Shown here: in pieces, positions 1-7,649 of the stretch
How positions within the stretch are numbered: the stretch's first letter is position 1
Layout: each line of letters begins with the position of its first letter
Source: JABWCQ01 sp964587105
GTDB lineage: Bacteria > Electryoneota > RPQS01
Length of the DNA stretch: 64,000 nt
Direction of reading: 5' to 3'
NCBI GenBank assembly: GCA_964587105.1
Contig: CAZPKG010000005.1
Location: 124,001-188,000, forward strand
Program-made: the position numbers and the translations under genes
Notes under the pieces: model-generated
What the model saw: the letters and a program-made list of their open reading frames with translations, nothing else
What the model was told of the DNA's origin: nothing
Databases searched by the model: none

Positions 1-2018
1 TCGCCCGGGGGCAGACAGAACGCGGTGATCGACTGTGGCCCAAGCGAGCAGTCAGTGATAAATGCGTTTGTGATGAAGAACGCGCCGGCGCAGTCTGTGA
101 TGTCCACGATTCCGTAGAGGAAGTTCTGGGACTCAGACTGAGCAGTAATCGTAACGTCCATCGTGGAGGTCAGCGTGAAGCGGTACCAGTCCGTATCACG
201 GAAGCCGGTTGCGTCACAGGTAAAGGTCTCGCCGCAAACCCAGTCGCCGCAAGCGATATCCTGGTAGGACGGCGGGCTAACGTTGCAACCACCGTTCGGG
301 TCGGTCGCGCCGTTATCATTACAATAGTTAGCTTCGCTGGCTTCGGTCAGGTCGAACGGATCGCAATCCATGGCGCACGGGTTATCGCAGACAACGCCTT
401 CGCAGGTCGTGTTGTCGCCTTGATAGATACCGGCAAGGCCGACGCAATCAATTTCTTCCATGACGCCGCAGGAACCGCTGCCGTAGCAGCAAGCGCCGAG
501 GACACAGGACGTGACATCGAGCGTAAAGGCGCCGCTTGCGCCAGACCACGGTTCGATATCAAGATAGTACGTTCCAGCCGCAAGGTTCTGGCAGGAAATA
601 ATCGACAAGGGGGCACAACCGTCATCATTTTGATTAATAATGGTGCCACCGCAGCAAGCGTCTGTCAAGTAGATGTATGAATCCCAAGCCGCTGCACTGC
701 CACAAAGTGAAAATGACCAGTTGCCAGTCGTCGGAATGGTGATTTGATAGACATAATCATTACCGACTCGAAGAACGCAATCGTCACCTGCGCCAACTGT
801 CGTGCCGGTCCAAGAACCCGGAGCTGTGACAGATGCATCAAAGCAGACAAAGCCGTTCGGCACGCACTGAGTCGTGTTGTTGCCTGTGATGGTCTCACCG
901 GCGACAGCGTCAACCGAACCCACGAGGGTGTGCGGTCCAACGGTCAGGTTGATCGTTGTCGTAAAGAACACGTCAAAGAACGAAGACGGAGCCAATGCAG
1001 GTACAGCAAAGCTACCGATCGTGCCGCCGCCGTCAAAGTCAAAGCGGGCGGTCGTCGCGGCGGAGGCAGAGCCACCACCGTTGGTAACACGGAGACTAAC
1101 GGTCTGGGTCGGGTTCGGCGGATTGTTGCCGCACGGAGCAAGCAAGGAGACGCCAAGGTCCGGACCGGCCGAAGCTTCAAGAATCTGAACTTCAAAGCCC
1201 GTCAATGTCGGGACGTCGCCGCCGGCCCAGTCACACACGGACAGTGTCCAGGTGCCGTTGCCATTGATGCCGTCAAAGGTCGAAAGCGGAACTTCCGGAC
1301 GGAAGCTTCCGGTGAACGGAGCAGCACCAGCGCTGATCGCGGTGGCGGCTTCGTCATCAAGGACGCAATTCACAAAGTTGTCGCCCGAACCACCACGGTT
1401 CAGAACAAGGGCGATTTCGACCGCGTTCGGTCCAATCAGGTAGTACTGGCCATCGCCGTCCCAAGTGTGGGTCACATTGAGTCTTACTTCAACGTCAGCC
1501 ACCGGGTTGGTAAGCCCCGAAACCACGAGGGTCTGAGTTGTACGAGTCGGGCAGCCCGCATCGGGAATCCCCAGCGAGCCACTCCAGCTGAACCACGTAC
1601 CGCCATTGTCGTCGAGGTTGTCTTCAACCGGACGTGCAACAACGTCAGCAGGCAGAGTCTCAATCAAAGCCTTGTCGCCGGGCAACATGGTGTTGTTGAG
1701 CATACGCTCGTAGGCAGCCTTGGCGGCTTCATACGGCGACACTGCTTCAGTCGCAACGCTGTAGCCTTCCGGGGCCTTAGCGCTCAACTGCGAATTTTCG
1801 GCGCGATTAACATTGGCCATAGCCGAGTTAATCTGAGCCTGCGACATGTTCGAAGCGCCGGCCTGGCCGGTCGTCTGAACACTTGGCGTAGCCAATTCAA
1901 GCTTCGCACGTTCCAGTGCGGTCCTGCTATTCGTAGCATTCTGCTTCGCGACTGCGAAACCGATCAAGCTACAACACAAGAGGCCGGTCACTGCATACAT
2001 TAGCCATTTCTTGGTCAT
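1..2018 (-). CDS. secreted multidomain protein with P/Homo B domain, C-terminal part outside the window
   Basis: An open frame of 672 codons runs from an ATG at 2018 off the left edge without a stop. A GGAGAG Shine-Dalgarno lies just upstream. Residues 1-25 form a signal peptide (MTKKW start, hydrophobic core, VAKQ cleavage region). Residues 40-130 are Ala/Gln-rich and low in recognisable structure. Residues about 160-280 match a proprotein-convertase P domain: beta-sandwich pattern with NVTHTWDGD and a Gly-rich TFDGINGNGTWTLSVCD stretch. A CARDB-like Ig fold follows (about 286-370), then a pre-peptidase-like beta-sandwich, a Cys-rich stretch (CCYGSGSCG) and the start of a second pre-peptidase-like domain. 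These are known adhesion or stabilising modules of exported proteins. No catalytic domain is visible. A T9SS tail may lie beyond the edge, but that is only a guess from the neighbours. The plus-strand frame over this region is a shadow. Confidence 0.85.
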   Translation of the reverse strand, partial: MTKKWLMYAVTGLLCCSLIGFAVAKQNATNSRTALERAKLELATPSVQTTGQAGASNMSQAQINSAMANVNRAENSQLSAKAPEGYSVATEAVSPYEAAKAAYERMLNNTMLPGDKALIETLPADVVARPVEDNLDDNGGTWFSWSGSLGIPDAGCPTRTTQTLVVSGLTNPVADVEVRLNVTHTWDGDGQYYLIGPNAVEIALVLNRGGSGDNFVNCVLDDEAATAISAGAAPFTGSFRPEVPLSTFDGINGNGTWTLSVCDWAGGDVPTLTGFEVQILEASAGPDLGVSLLAPCGNNPPNPTQTVSLRVTNGGGSASAATTARFDFDGGGTIGSFAVPALAPSSFFDVFFTTTINLTVGPHTLVGSVDAVAGETITGNNTTQCVPNGFVCFDASVTAPGSWTGTTVGAGDDCVLRVGNDYVYQITIPTTGNWSFSLCGSAAAWDSYIYLTDACCGGTIINQNDDGCAPLSIISCQNLAAGTYYLDIEPWSGASGAFTLDVTSCVLGACCYGSGSCGVMEEIDCVGLAGIYQGDNTTCEGVVCDNPCAMDCDPFDLTEASEANYCNDNGATDPNGGCNVSPPSYQDIACGDWVCGETFTCDATGFRDTDWYRFTLTSTMDVTITAQSESQNFLYGIVDITDCAGAFFITNAFITDCSLGPQSITAFCLPPG

Positions 2019-2095
2019 CTTCTCTCCTCACTACTTGGGTTTAGGGCGGTGGGTCTATTAACCCATATTGCACAAATCACAACAGACTTTTTGTT

Positions 2096-2114
2096 ACTGG
2101 TGAGATTCACCAGT
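2096..2114. promoter_or_regulatory. 8-bp perfect inverted repeat in the 5' leader
   Basis: ACTGGTGA and TCACCAGT are separated by 3 bases. The palindrome lies 15 bases downstream of the -10 box of the predicted promoter, so it would be in the early transcribed leader of the P-domain gene. It could be a repressor operator or an mRNA stem-loop. Confidence 0.4.
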
Positions 2115-2128
2115 TTCTAAGTTGGTCA

Positions 2129-2157
2129 AATATAGTTGACGAACCGTATGGAGTCAA
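2129..2157 (-). promoter_or_regulatory. sigma-70-type promoter of the P-domain protein gene
   Basis: On the minus strand a TTGACT -35 box (2152-2157) is followed after exactly 17 bases by a TATATT -10 box (2129-2134). The start codon is about 105 bases downstream. The -35 box and spacer end form an inverted repeat, GTTGAC with GTCAAC separated by 12 bases, and GTCAA/TTGAC also flank the -10 box. That could be a regulator site. Confidence 0.65.
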
Positions 2158-2380
2158 CATGAAATGGTTCAAATACACACAATATCAAAAGTCGCAGGTC
2201 TCTCAACAAATACATATAAAACAGAAGCTAACCGAAATAGCGTGTTTTCGGTCCAATTTCACACAATTCTTAAGAGCAACCTTTGCAAGCCCTTATGTTT
2301 GTGTTTCAACATATAAACCTACTGACCCTATTAACCACTCCTCCTTTTGACTCCAATTGGAGTGACCCAATTCACACAAA

Positions 2381-2407
2381 AAAACCCGGTTGACAAGCCG
2401 GGTTTTT
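2381..2407 (-). terminator. rho-independent terminator of the xre-cheW-HDOD-receiver operon
   Basis: A hairpin AACCCGG / CCGGGTT with an 8-base loop. Read on the minus strand it is followed by seven T residues. It lies 48 bases after the stop codon of the receiver gene that ends at 2455. Confidence 0.8.
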
Positions 2408-2454
2408 CCGAAAATTGCATCGATATGAATCGGTTTTCAAGTGCGGTTTTCTGC

Positions 2455-2898
2455 TCAATGGGCCATGCGGGCGGCATCTCGCAAAGCCCGGAAGTAATCT
2501 CTGGAAAAAATGCTCAGGTCTGTGCCCTTGGGTGAAAAGTCCTTGGACAAGATCGCGTTCGCACCAAGCGACCGCAACTCGTCAGTTACAAACGGCTGGT
2601 CGTGGATCGGTAATCCCGTAACCACGACAATACCGGGATGGAGGTTTCGCTCTAACAATTTCATCAGCACAGCCCGGCCGCTCATGCGCGGCATCTCGAG
2701 ATCGAGGGACAGGACATCCGGCGCGGCATTCTGGATAGATTCGAGACACTCGTCTCCATCCGATACAGCGGCGGCCACCTCAAATCCCTCTTCTTTTTCG
2801 ACAAGCTGCTGCAAGATTCTGCGGACGACCGGATTGTCATCTGCAATCAGGACACGCACGACTTGCCCCCCTTTCGTAGCATTCATTTCTTGGCTCAA
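2455..2898 (-). CDS. single-domain response regulator (CheY/CheB-type receiver)
   Basis: A 147-residue protein made of one receiver domain and no output domain. The acidic pair D20/D21 sits in LIADDN, the phosphoacceptor is D66 in LDLEMP, the conserved Thr is T94 and the conserved Lys is K119 (LSKD). The DLEMPRMSG context resembles the receiver of CheB. It is the last gene of a four-gene operon. The first possible start is a TTG at 2898 that overlaps the stop of the HDOD gene; an ATG at 2886 is the alternative, and neither has a clear Shine-Dalgarno. The likely role is a phosphorylated signalling relay working with the adjacent CheW and HDOD proteins. No histidine kinase is nearby. Confidence 0.9.
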   Translation of the reverse strand: MSQEMNATKGGQVVRVLIADDNPVVRRILQQLVEKEEGFEVAAAVSDGDECLESIQNAAPDVLSLDLEMPRMSGRAVLMKLLERNLHPGIVVVTGLPIHDQPFVTDELRSLGANAILSKDFSPKGTDLSIFSRDYFRALRDAARMAH

Positions 2899-3845
2899 TC
2901 AGTTGTGGCCATGCGGATAAACTCACGCGCACGGTCAATGTTCTCTTCAATCTCTTCCACAAAAGTCGGAATGTCCAAGGACAGAATGCTTGGGTTGTCC
3001 TTTGCGACAACTTCCCAGGCCGGGTCTTGGGCAAGGTGCTCGTTCACGCGCTGGCGCAAACTTGGATTCAGAATACCGCGTGCAAGGCTTGACGCGATAT
3101 GCACAATGGCCGTCAGGACACTGTGCTCAGGCGCAAGTTGCGGCTGATGATGATAGCGAATACTTTCAACGATGGAAGACGGAAGCGACCACTTTTCAGC
3201 CATCCATGCTCCGACTTCAGCGTGATCCGTGCCCAGCACTCTTTGCTCGGCAACAATCGAAGGAATATTCTCCTCACTGGCAAGCTTGAAGGCTTTGCTG
3301 AGTTCCTGCGGATAGTATTGGTGCAATACGATCTTACCGATGTTGTGCAGCAGGCCGCCGGTGAATTCAATTCCGTGGAGTCTCATCTGAAGCTTGGCGG
3401 ACAGCACTCGTGAAATTTCGCCGGTGCCTGCGCTGTGTTCCCAGAAAGCCTCACGCTGGAACGCTTCGGTGTCGCGCGAACCGGGGAAGGCTTTCAGGAC
3501 TGCGATAGATGTTACCAGATTTGACACTTCGCGCATTCCCAACACGACCAGAGCCATGTTCAGCGACTCGACACGGCGCGGCATGCCGTAGAAGGCGCTA
3601 TTGGAAACGCGCAAAATTTTACCCGTCATCGACGGGTCGTTGCGAATGATGCGGACGAGTTCGGACATGCCGACCATCGGATCATTGGCAAGACGCGAGA
3701 CTTCAAAAGCGATGGTCGGGAGCGTCGGGAGATCATTGGCGTCGCGCAGGCGCTGCAAGATCTCCTTGGTTCGCGCAGGGTCGCCGACAAGCAGCGCTTC
3801 TGAGGGGTCAACGTTTGCGAAACTTTGGGACATAATATGCTTCAA
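2895..3845 (-). CDS. HDOD domain protein
   Basis: A 316-residue protein with an HDOD domain over roughly residues 30-230 (LPTLPTIAFEVSRLANDP, then NDPSMTGKILRVSNSAFYG). HDOD is an HD-superfamily fold without hydrolase activity, common in bacterial signalling. The HD position reads HN (GGLLHNIGKI, near residue 167), in line with loss of metal-dependent catalysis. The first start is a TTG at 3845, and an ATG at 3833 (MSQSFANVD) may be the true one. It lies 12 bases after the CheW gene and overlaps the receiver gene by 4 bases, so translation is probably coupled. Pairing with CheW and a receiver suggests a regulatory scaffold for motility, cyclic-di-GMP or chemosensory signalling, which is inference. 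Confidence 0.88.
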   Translation of the reverse strand: MKHIMSQSFANVDPSEALLVGDPARTKEILQRLRDANDLPTLPTIAFEVSRLANDPMVGMSELVRIIRNDPSMTGKILRVSNSAFYGMPRRVESLNMALVVLGMREVSNLVTSIAVLKAFPGSRDTEAFQREAFWEHSAGTGEISRVLSAKLQMRLHGIEFTGGLLHNIGKIVLHQYYPQELSKAFKLASEENIPSIVAEQRVLGTDHAEVGAWMAEKWSLPSSIVESIRYHHQPQLAPEHSVLTAIVHIASSLARGILNPSLRQRVNEHLAQDPAWEVVAKDNPSILSLDIPTFVEEIEENIDRAREFIRMATTD

Positions 3846-3857
3846 TTCTCTAAGAGG

Positions 3858-4310
3858 TCAACAGATTTCCGAATTGATCAGATCACGAATATTCAACCAA
3901 AACACATCGCCATATTTTGTTACCGTCCGCGCACGGGCAGGTAAGGGCGAGCAGGCAAGCTCTGTATTCAGCAATCCGCGCGGATTGACAGGAATCACTT
4001 CGTCTGCGAGATCAAACACGAGCGCGAGCTTCTCACCAAGATTTTCGACTAACGCAACCGTCGGCAGAAGAACCGAGTCGTGTGCCTGTTTACGCAGGTC
4101 AATGACCGGAACGCGGCCTTGAGCGAGTTGGACAAGACCGGAGTAGCCTTGCTCTGTATTGGGAATCAAAGGGAGTCCGGTGAACAGACCATGTATTTCG
4201 TCCACGCTGAGCGCATAGCGCCAGCTTCCGAGCCTGAAGCATACGAGCTTCGTGCTGGGAGCGGCGGGTGCGGCGGCGCGGCGATTGGGCCGAGGGGGAG
4301 CGGCGACCAT
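3858..4310 (-). CDS. cheW: CheW-like chemotaxis coupling protein
   Basis: A 150-residue protein with a Pro/Ala/Arg-rich N-terminal tail of about 18 residues and then a single CheW domain. Typical features are LVCFRLGSWRYALSVDEI, the VPVIDLRK core strand and the LALVFDLADEVI strand. CheW domains bridge chemoreceptors to a CheA kinase. Neither CheA nor a receptor is in the window, so the partner is unknown. It starts 2 bases after the XRE regulator gene and 12 bases before the HDOD gene, inside one operon. It could be an auxiliary CheW used by a dedicated signalling complex and not the main chemotaxis array. Confidence 0.88.
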   Translation of the reverse strand: MVAAPPRPNRRAAAPAAPSTKLVCFRLGSWRYALSVDEIHGLFTGLPLIPNTEQGYSGLVQLAQGRVPVIDLRKQAHDSVLLPTVALVENLGEKLALVFDLADEVIPVNPRGLLNTELACSPLPARARTVTKYGDVFWLNIRDLINSEIC

Positions 4311-4312
4311 AG

Positions 4313-4507
4313 TTATTGCTGTTTAAGTTTCTTTTCCAAGCCAAACAGGAGTCTTGCGGCAATTCTGTTCGGGCTGGATTTGCCGTTTTCCCAACGGTTG
4401 ACCGTGGAAAAGGTCACACCGATTAGGTGGGCAAAGTCTTCTTGTGTGAGCTGCATACGCTGCCTAATTTGGCGAATGCGTTCAGCGTCCATACGCATCT
4501 GATCCAA
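4313..4507 (-). CDS. XRE-family helix-turn-helix regulator
   Basis: A 64-residue protein consisting almost only of an HTH_3/XRE domain. The recognition region is QLTQEDFAHLIGVTFSTVNRW and is followed by ENGKSSPN, a typical XRE pattern. The chosen start is TTG at 4507 because GGAG stands 6 bases upstream of it, while the in-frame ATGs at 4498 and 4492 are too far from that site. As first gene of the operon it may autoregulate the cheW-HDOD-receiver genes that follow. Confidence 0.85.
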   Translation of the reverse strand: MDQMRMDAERIRQIRQRMQLTQEDFAHLIGVTFSTVNRWENGKSSPNRIAARLLFGLEKKLKQQ

Positions 4508-4740
4508 GAGGTTCTCCGGGAGTTAGGGGTCTTGTTGAATTTTGAACCAAATCCCAAAGTGCAATAGCTGGGCCATTGCGAAGGTTATAGCAACACTAAT
4601 CAAGAAATCGCTGATTAAAGCAATGTAAACAGGTATTTATGTGAGGAAATGTGATAGGGATAGAAGAGAGTGCGGTATGGCAAAAACTGGACTTGAGGGA
4701 GGCCAAAAAGGTCGCAATTGGCCGGGTAGAGATCGGCAAA

Positions 4741-4762
4741 AAGAAACCCGCCGAAGCGGGTT
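4741..4762 (-). terminator. rho-independent terminator of the tatC-T9SS-kinase-like operon
   Basis: AACCCGC / GCGGGTT with a CGAA loop. On the minus strand the stem is followed by TCTTTTT. It is about 60 bases past the stop of the gene ending at 4821. Confidence 0.7.
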
Positions 4763-4768
4763 CTGGTC

Positions 4769-4816
4769 TCCCCCCAAAGTTGTCCGCAACTTTGGGGGGA
4801 ATAAGGGGGGCGGCTA
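4769..4816 (-). repeat. C-run/G-run palindrome, variant of repeat family B
   Basis: TCCCCCCAAAGTTG and its exact complement (14 bp) flank a 4-base loop, and a second G-run follows (AATAAGGGGGG). Read on the minus strand the order is C-run, short spacer, C-run, hairpin tip, G-run. This is the architecture of the family B copies at 10044, 15269, 15673 and 15817, but with a different and longer hairpin tip. Membership in the family is inferred from this layout. Confidence 0.5.
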
Positions 4817-4820
4817 TCCC

Positions 4821-5450
4821 CTATTCCGAATACAATCCGCCGGTCTGCTCGAGCCAATCGGCGATTTGATTGGCTAAATCGGGTAGATTGCCTGAAGTGA
4901 CATCAAGCTTCAAAACTCGCAATAAACTCTTGTCGGCCAAGCATTGCAAATACTCTTGTTCGCGGACAAATTTGCTCAAGTCGTCGTACTGCGAAGGATT
5001 GCCGCTGACTTTGAGACGTTCGGCTTTGGCGGCTTCAAACGACGACGGCTGACGAGTGCAGAGCACAATGCGATAGCCTAACGGCAGCAAGCGCTCTTCC
5101 AGCCAACGGAAATCGTAGTCACGGTTGCAGTAAAGATGCTGGTGCATCATCGTCGAAAGATGAAAGCGGTCAATGATCCACGAATAGTAGCGCTGAAGTT
5201 CAAACAGCCTCGCCCACGTGGCGTAAGTCTCCATCGCCTGCTGTTCTTCTTCCGGCTCAAAATTAATCAACCCTCTCCCCCACGGGAAATTCGTAAAGCT
5301 GCACCACTCCCCCGAGATATACGGCGAGTGATACCGATACTTCCTCGGCCCCACAATCCGCGGATGTTCATTCAGCAAAAAACCGAGATCCGTCTTGAAG
5401 GTTAATCGAGTCCCTTCAAGAATAATTTTAGGACAAAGTTTACCGCTCAT
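4821..5450 (-). CDS. thymidylate-kinase-like P-loop protein, function unknown
   Basis: A 209-residue protein. The start KIILEGTRLTFKTDLG sits where a thymidylate-kinase Walker A would be (GxxxxGK[ST]), but the second Gly is Phe (GTRLTFKT). A DRFHLSTMM segment in the middle resembles the kinase DRYxxS motif, and the C-terminal helix (LPDLANQIADWL) fits the same fold. I therefore see a diverged TMK-like P-loop protein and cannot name a substrate. Its ATG overlaps the stop of the upstream T9SS gene (ATGA at 5447-5450), so the two are translationally coupled, an odd pairing of a cytoplasmic enzyme with a secreted protein. Confidence 0.55.
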   Translation of the reverse strand: MSGKLCPKIILEGTRLTFKTDLGFLLNEHPRIVGPRKYRYHSPYISGEWCSFTNFPWGRGLINFEPEEEQQAMETYATWARLFELQRYYSWIIDRFHLSTMMHQHLYCNRDYDFRWLEERLLPLGYRIVLCTRQPSSFEAAKAERLKVSGNPSQYDDLSKFVREQEYLQCLADKSLLRVLKLDVTSGNLPDLANQIADWLEQTGGLYSE

Positions 5451-6817
5451 TTCAACAACACCAATTTAACCAACTCACTCTCGTCCCCACTCGCCGCCCT
5501 CAAAAAATAAACCCCACTCGCAAGCGCCGCAGGCGCAACATAAGAAATCGTTTGCGAGGAGAGTTTCCCCCGATAAACCACATCCACCTCACGGCCCAAC
5601 AAATCATAAAGCAAGAGTGTCACATCCTGATGCAACGGCACATCAAGCAAAATCGAGAGTGTAGAGTTGAAGGGGTTGGGATAGGCAGAAATTTCGAAGT
5701 TGCTTGGAATATCCGGATAGTGTGCAGAGTTATTGCTTGCCGTCGTATCCGCAAAACGGAGGATGCGGCTCGGAATATTTACGCCCACAACCGTTAGCCA
5801 ACCCAAATCCGCTCGAAGCATATGCAAGTCCATCATTACAGCGATGACTGGTCCGGGATCCAATTCAAGTGGGGTACGGATCCATGTCATTCCACCATCT
5901 GAAGTACGGAGCATAACTAGATTGTCCACCGTTGCCCATCCATGTAGGGAATCACCGAAACTGATAAGTTCAATTGCTCCTTGAGCTTCTTCCGAAGAAT
6001 CTGCCCAAACAAGTTCCCAAGTAAGACCGTCATCCACACTTCGGGAAATGGCCGGATAAGTATCGCTTGGCCCTGTTCGCAAACGATTGCCGCAGAAAAC
6101 AAAAACGGCAGAATCCGGAGAAGCGCTTCCATATGCTTGGCTGATGTGTGTACCCTCAATCTCTTCCCATGTCTCACCCAGATCAATACTTCGCAATGCA
6201 TGAAATAAGTCAAGGCTGACTAATAGCGTTCCAGATTTAGAAAATACTGTCCCACCTATCAAGCCATCTAGAAAGCCATAATCGCGCTCGAACATCAGAG
6301 TCCAAGTATAGCCGGCGTCAATACTCTTACGAATGCGGGCGGTCCATGGAGCTTCGGGGCTAGCTAAGATTGAACCTGCAGAAATTAGTGTTGCGCTGTC
6401 AATATATGCAGGATCGGCAACGCCTACTGTCTCAGGAAGTTGAGTGTAATCCCAAGTATCTCCCCCGTCAAAGGTATGTGCAACCACTCCACCGAATGTG
6501 ATAATTCCCTGCCTGCTATTGCGGAACAGTAATTCATTTACGCCATTCAAACCCTCTCCACTCATTTCCCAAAGGGGGATCCAACTGACTCCTCCATCTG
6601 TCGTTCGATAGAGTGTGTACGGGCAGTGTCCCCCCATGAAACCCGAATCTGGTGAAGTGAAGAAGATGTTGTACATCCGACAGTACGGCAAGTCTTCGTC
6701 GGTATGATAAATCTCTTGCCACACGGGTTGAGCGTCAACCATCGTTGTATTTAACAACAAAACCGCGAACCCCACCCGCTTCAAAAGATTGAATACAGAT
6801 AGAATTCGCGTGGGCAT
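5447..6817 (-). CDS. T9SS-secreted beta-propeller protein (BNR/YCF48-like repeats)
   Basis: A 456-residue protein with an N-terminal signal peptide (core VGFAVLLLNTTMVDAQ). The body has at least six Asp-box/BNR-type repeats of the form RTTDGGVSW, HTFDGGDTW, KSIDAGYTW, RSIDLGETW, RSVDDGLTW and RTSDGGMTW, spaced as blades of a sortilin-like propeller. The last 75 residues are a type A T9SS sorting domain: AYPNPFNST, then DVTLLLYDLLGREV, ASGVYFLRA and the terminal VLLK. It is expected at the cell surface or in the medium. It lies 14 bases after tatC and overlaps the next gene by 4 bases. Ligand or enzymatic role is unknown. Confidence 0.88.
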   Translation of the reverse strand: MPTRILSVFNLLKRVGFAVLLLNTTMVDAQPVWQEIYHTDEDLPYCRMYNIFFTSPDSGFMGGHCPYTLYRTTDGGVSWIPLWEMSGEGLNGVNELLFRNSRQGIITFGGVVAHTFDGGDTWDYTQLPETVGVADPAYIDSATLISAGSILASPEAPWTARIRKSIDAGYTWTLMFERDYGFLDGLIGGTVFSKSGTLLVSLDLFHALRSIDLGETWEEIEGTHISQAYGSASPDSAVFVFCGNRLRTGPSDTYPAISRSVDDGLTWELVWADSSEEAQGAIELISFGDSLHGWATVDNLVMLRTSDGGMTWIRTPLELDPGPVIAVMMDLHMLRADLGWLTVVGVNIPSRILRFADTTASNNSAHYPDIPSNFEISAYPNPFNSTLSILLDVPLHQDVTLLLYDLLGREVDVVYRGKLSSQTISYVAPAALASGVYFLRAASGDESELVKLVLLK

Positions 6818-6831
6818 GGTTGTAGTCTTGG

Positions 6832-7560
6832 TTACGTTGTTTTGCGTCGGCGCTGCTCGATGATGACTCCGACCCAGATGGCGGCTTCGTAGAGCACCAC
6901 CATCGGTGCTACCATCAGCATCATCGTGAGCGCGTCGGTGGTGGGAGTGGCAAAGGCGGCGATGATGAAGATCAACACAATTGCGATGCGGCGGTGCTTG
7001 CGGAAGAAGGAACTCTTAACCAGTCCTGTGGCAATCAAAACTCCCATGATGAGCGGGAGCTGGAAAATAACTCCGAAAGCCAACAGCAGAAACAGCACCA
7101 AACTGACATAGCTGTTCAAAGACCAAAAGTTCTGCAGACCGACTTCGGCAAACGAGCCTAAGAACTCCAATGCCGTGGGGAGAATCAGCCACGAAAAGAC
7201 GACGCCGCCCCAGAACAGAATGGTCGAGATGATGATGATGGGCCAGAGCCAGAGCTTCTCTTTGCGGCCTAATGCCGGACTGATGAAGCCGTACACTTGC
7301 CAGGCCACGAACGGTGAAGCAATCAAGATTCCGAGCAGCAGGGCAATCTTAATCTCGATGATGAAGCCGTCGGAGGGGCCCAAGAGCGAAAGCGTGCCGG
7401 GAACGGACTTGCGGAACGGCACCATCAGGAAATCGCGCGCGCGGTCGGCAAGCATGAATCCGGCCACCGCACCCAGCCCAACGAAGAAGACGCTGCGCAG
7501 CAGTCGCTTGCGCAGCTCGTCAATGTGATCCCAAAATGTGAGGGGTTGGTCGGGGGGCAA
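6832..7560 (-). CDS. tatC: Sec-independent protein translocase TatC
   Basis: A 242-residue polytopic membrane protein with six predicted transmembrane segments. The family signature FWDHIDELRKRLL opens the protein, followed by the long periplasmic loop and SPFVAWQVYGFISPAL. TatC recognises twin-arginine signal peptides together with TatB/TatA, which are not in this window. The start is a TTG at 7560, because the conserved N-terminal motif begins only eight residues later and no ATG or GTG fits. No clear Shine-Dalgarno is visible. A family A palindromic repeat lies 30 bases upstream. The T9SS gene downstream is probably cotranscribed. Confidence 0.95.
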   Translation of the reverse strand: MPPDQPLTFWDHIDELRKRLLRSVFFVGLGAVAGFMLADRARDFLMVPFRKSVPGTLSLLGPSDGFIIEIKIALLLGILIASPFVAWQVYGFISPALGRKEKLWLWPIIIISTILFWGGVVFSWLILPTALEFLGSFAEVGLQNFWSLNSYVSLVLFLLLAFGVIFQLPLIMGVLIATGLVKSSFFRKHRRIAIVLIFIIAAFATPTTDALTMMLMVAPMVVLYEAAIWVGVIIEQRRRKTT

Positions 7561-7590
7561 AATTGGAAATTAGAAATCTATGATTTAGGC

Positions 7591-7617
7591 GGGGCACCCG
7601 CAGCGGGTGCCGCCGCG
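7591..7617 (+). repeat. REP-like palindromic repeat A, copy 1
   Basis: A 27-base unit: GG, then the stem GGCACCCG / CGGGTGCC around a CAG loop, then the tail GCCGCG. It is identical to the copies at 8395 and 9820, and lies between yhhQ and tatC. Confidence 0.8.
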
Positions 7618-7649
7618 GCTACAATCGTTGACTCTTGGTAATTAGAGTG

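Larger units (their letters stand above)
2019..2454. other. intergenic region between two minus-strand genes
   Basis: This 436-base gap holds the terminator of the signalling operon (2381-2407) and the promoter and palindromes of the P-domain gene (2096-2157). Between about 2160 and 2375 the sequence is A+T-rich. It carries only very short open frames without a ribosome binding site, and I see no gene there. Confidence 0.7.
4508..4820. other. intergenic region with two hairpins
   Basis: A 313-base gap between the XRE gene and the kinase-like gene, both on the minus strand. It holds a terminator-like hairpin at 4745-4762 and a long G/C-run palindrome at 4769-4800. The part from 4508 to about 4680 is presumably the promoter region of the XRE operon, but I could not find a convincing -35/-10 pair there. 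Confidence 0.6.

Noticed and set aside
744..2003. A 419-residue plus-strand open frame
   Set aside because: It is the antisense shadow of the P-domain gene, which has a signal peptide, a promoter and a Shine-Dalgarno on the minus strand. Its translation is Arg/Thr-rich with no fold pattern.
2159..2621. Short open frames MKWFKYTQ and others in the 2.1-2.6 kb gap
   Set aside because: They lack ribosome binding sites, overlap the terminator or the receiver gene, and are A+T-rich composition artefacts.
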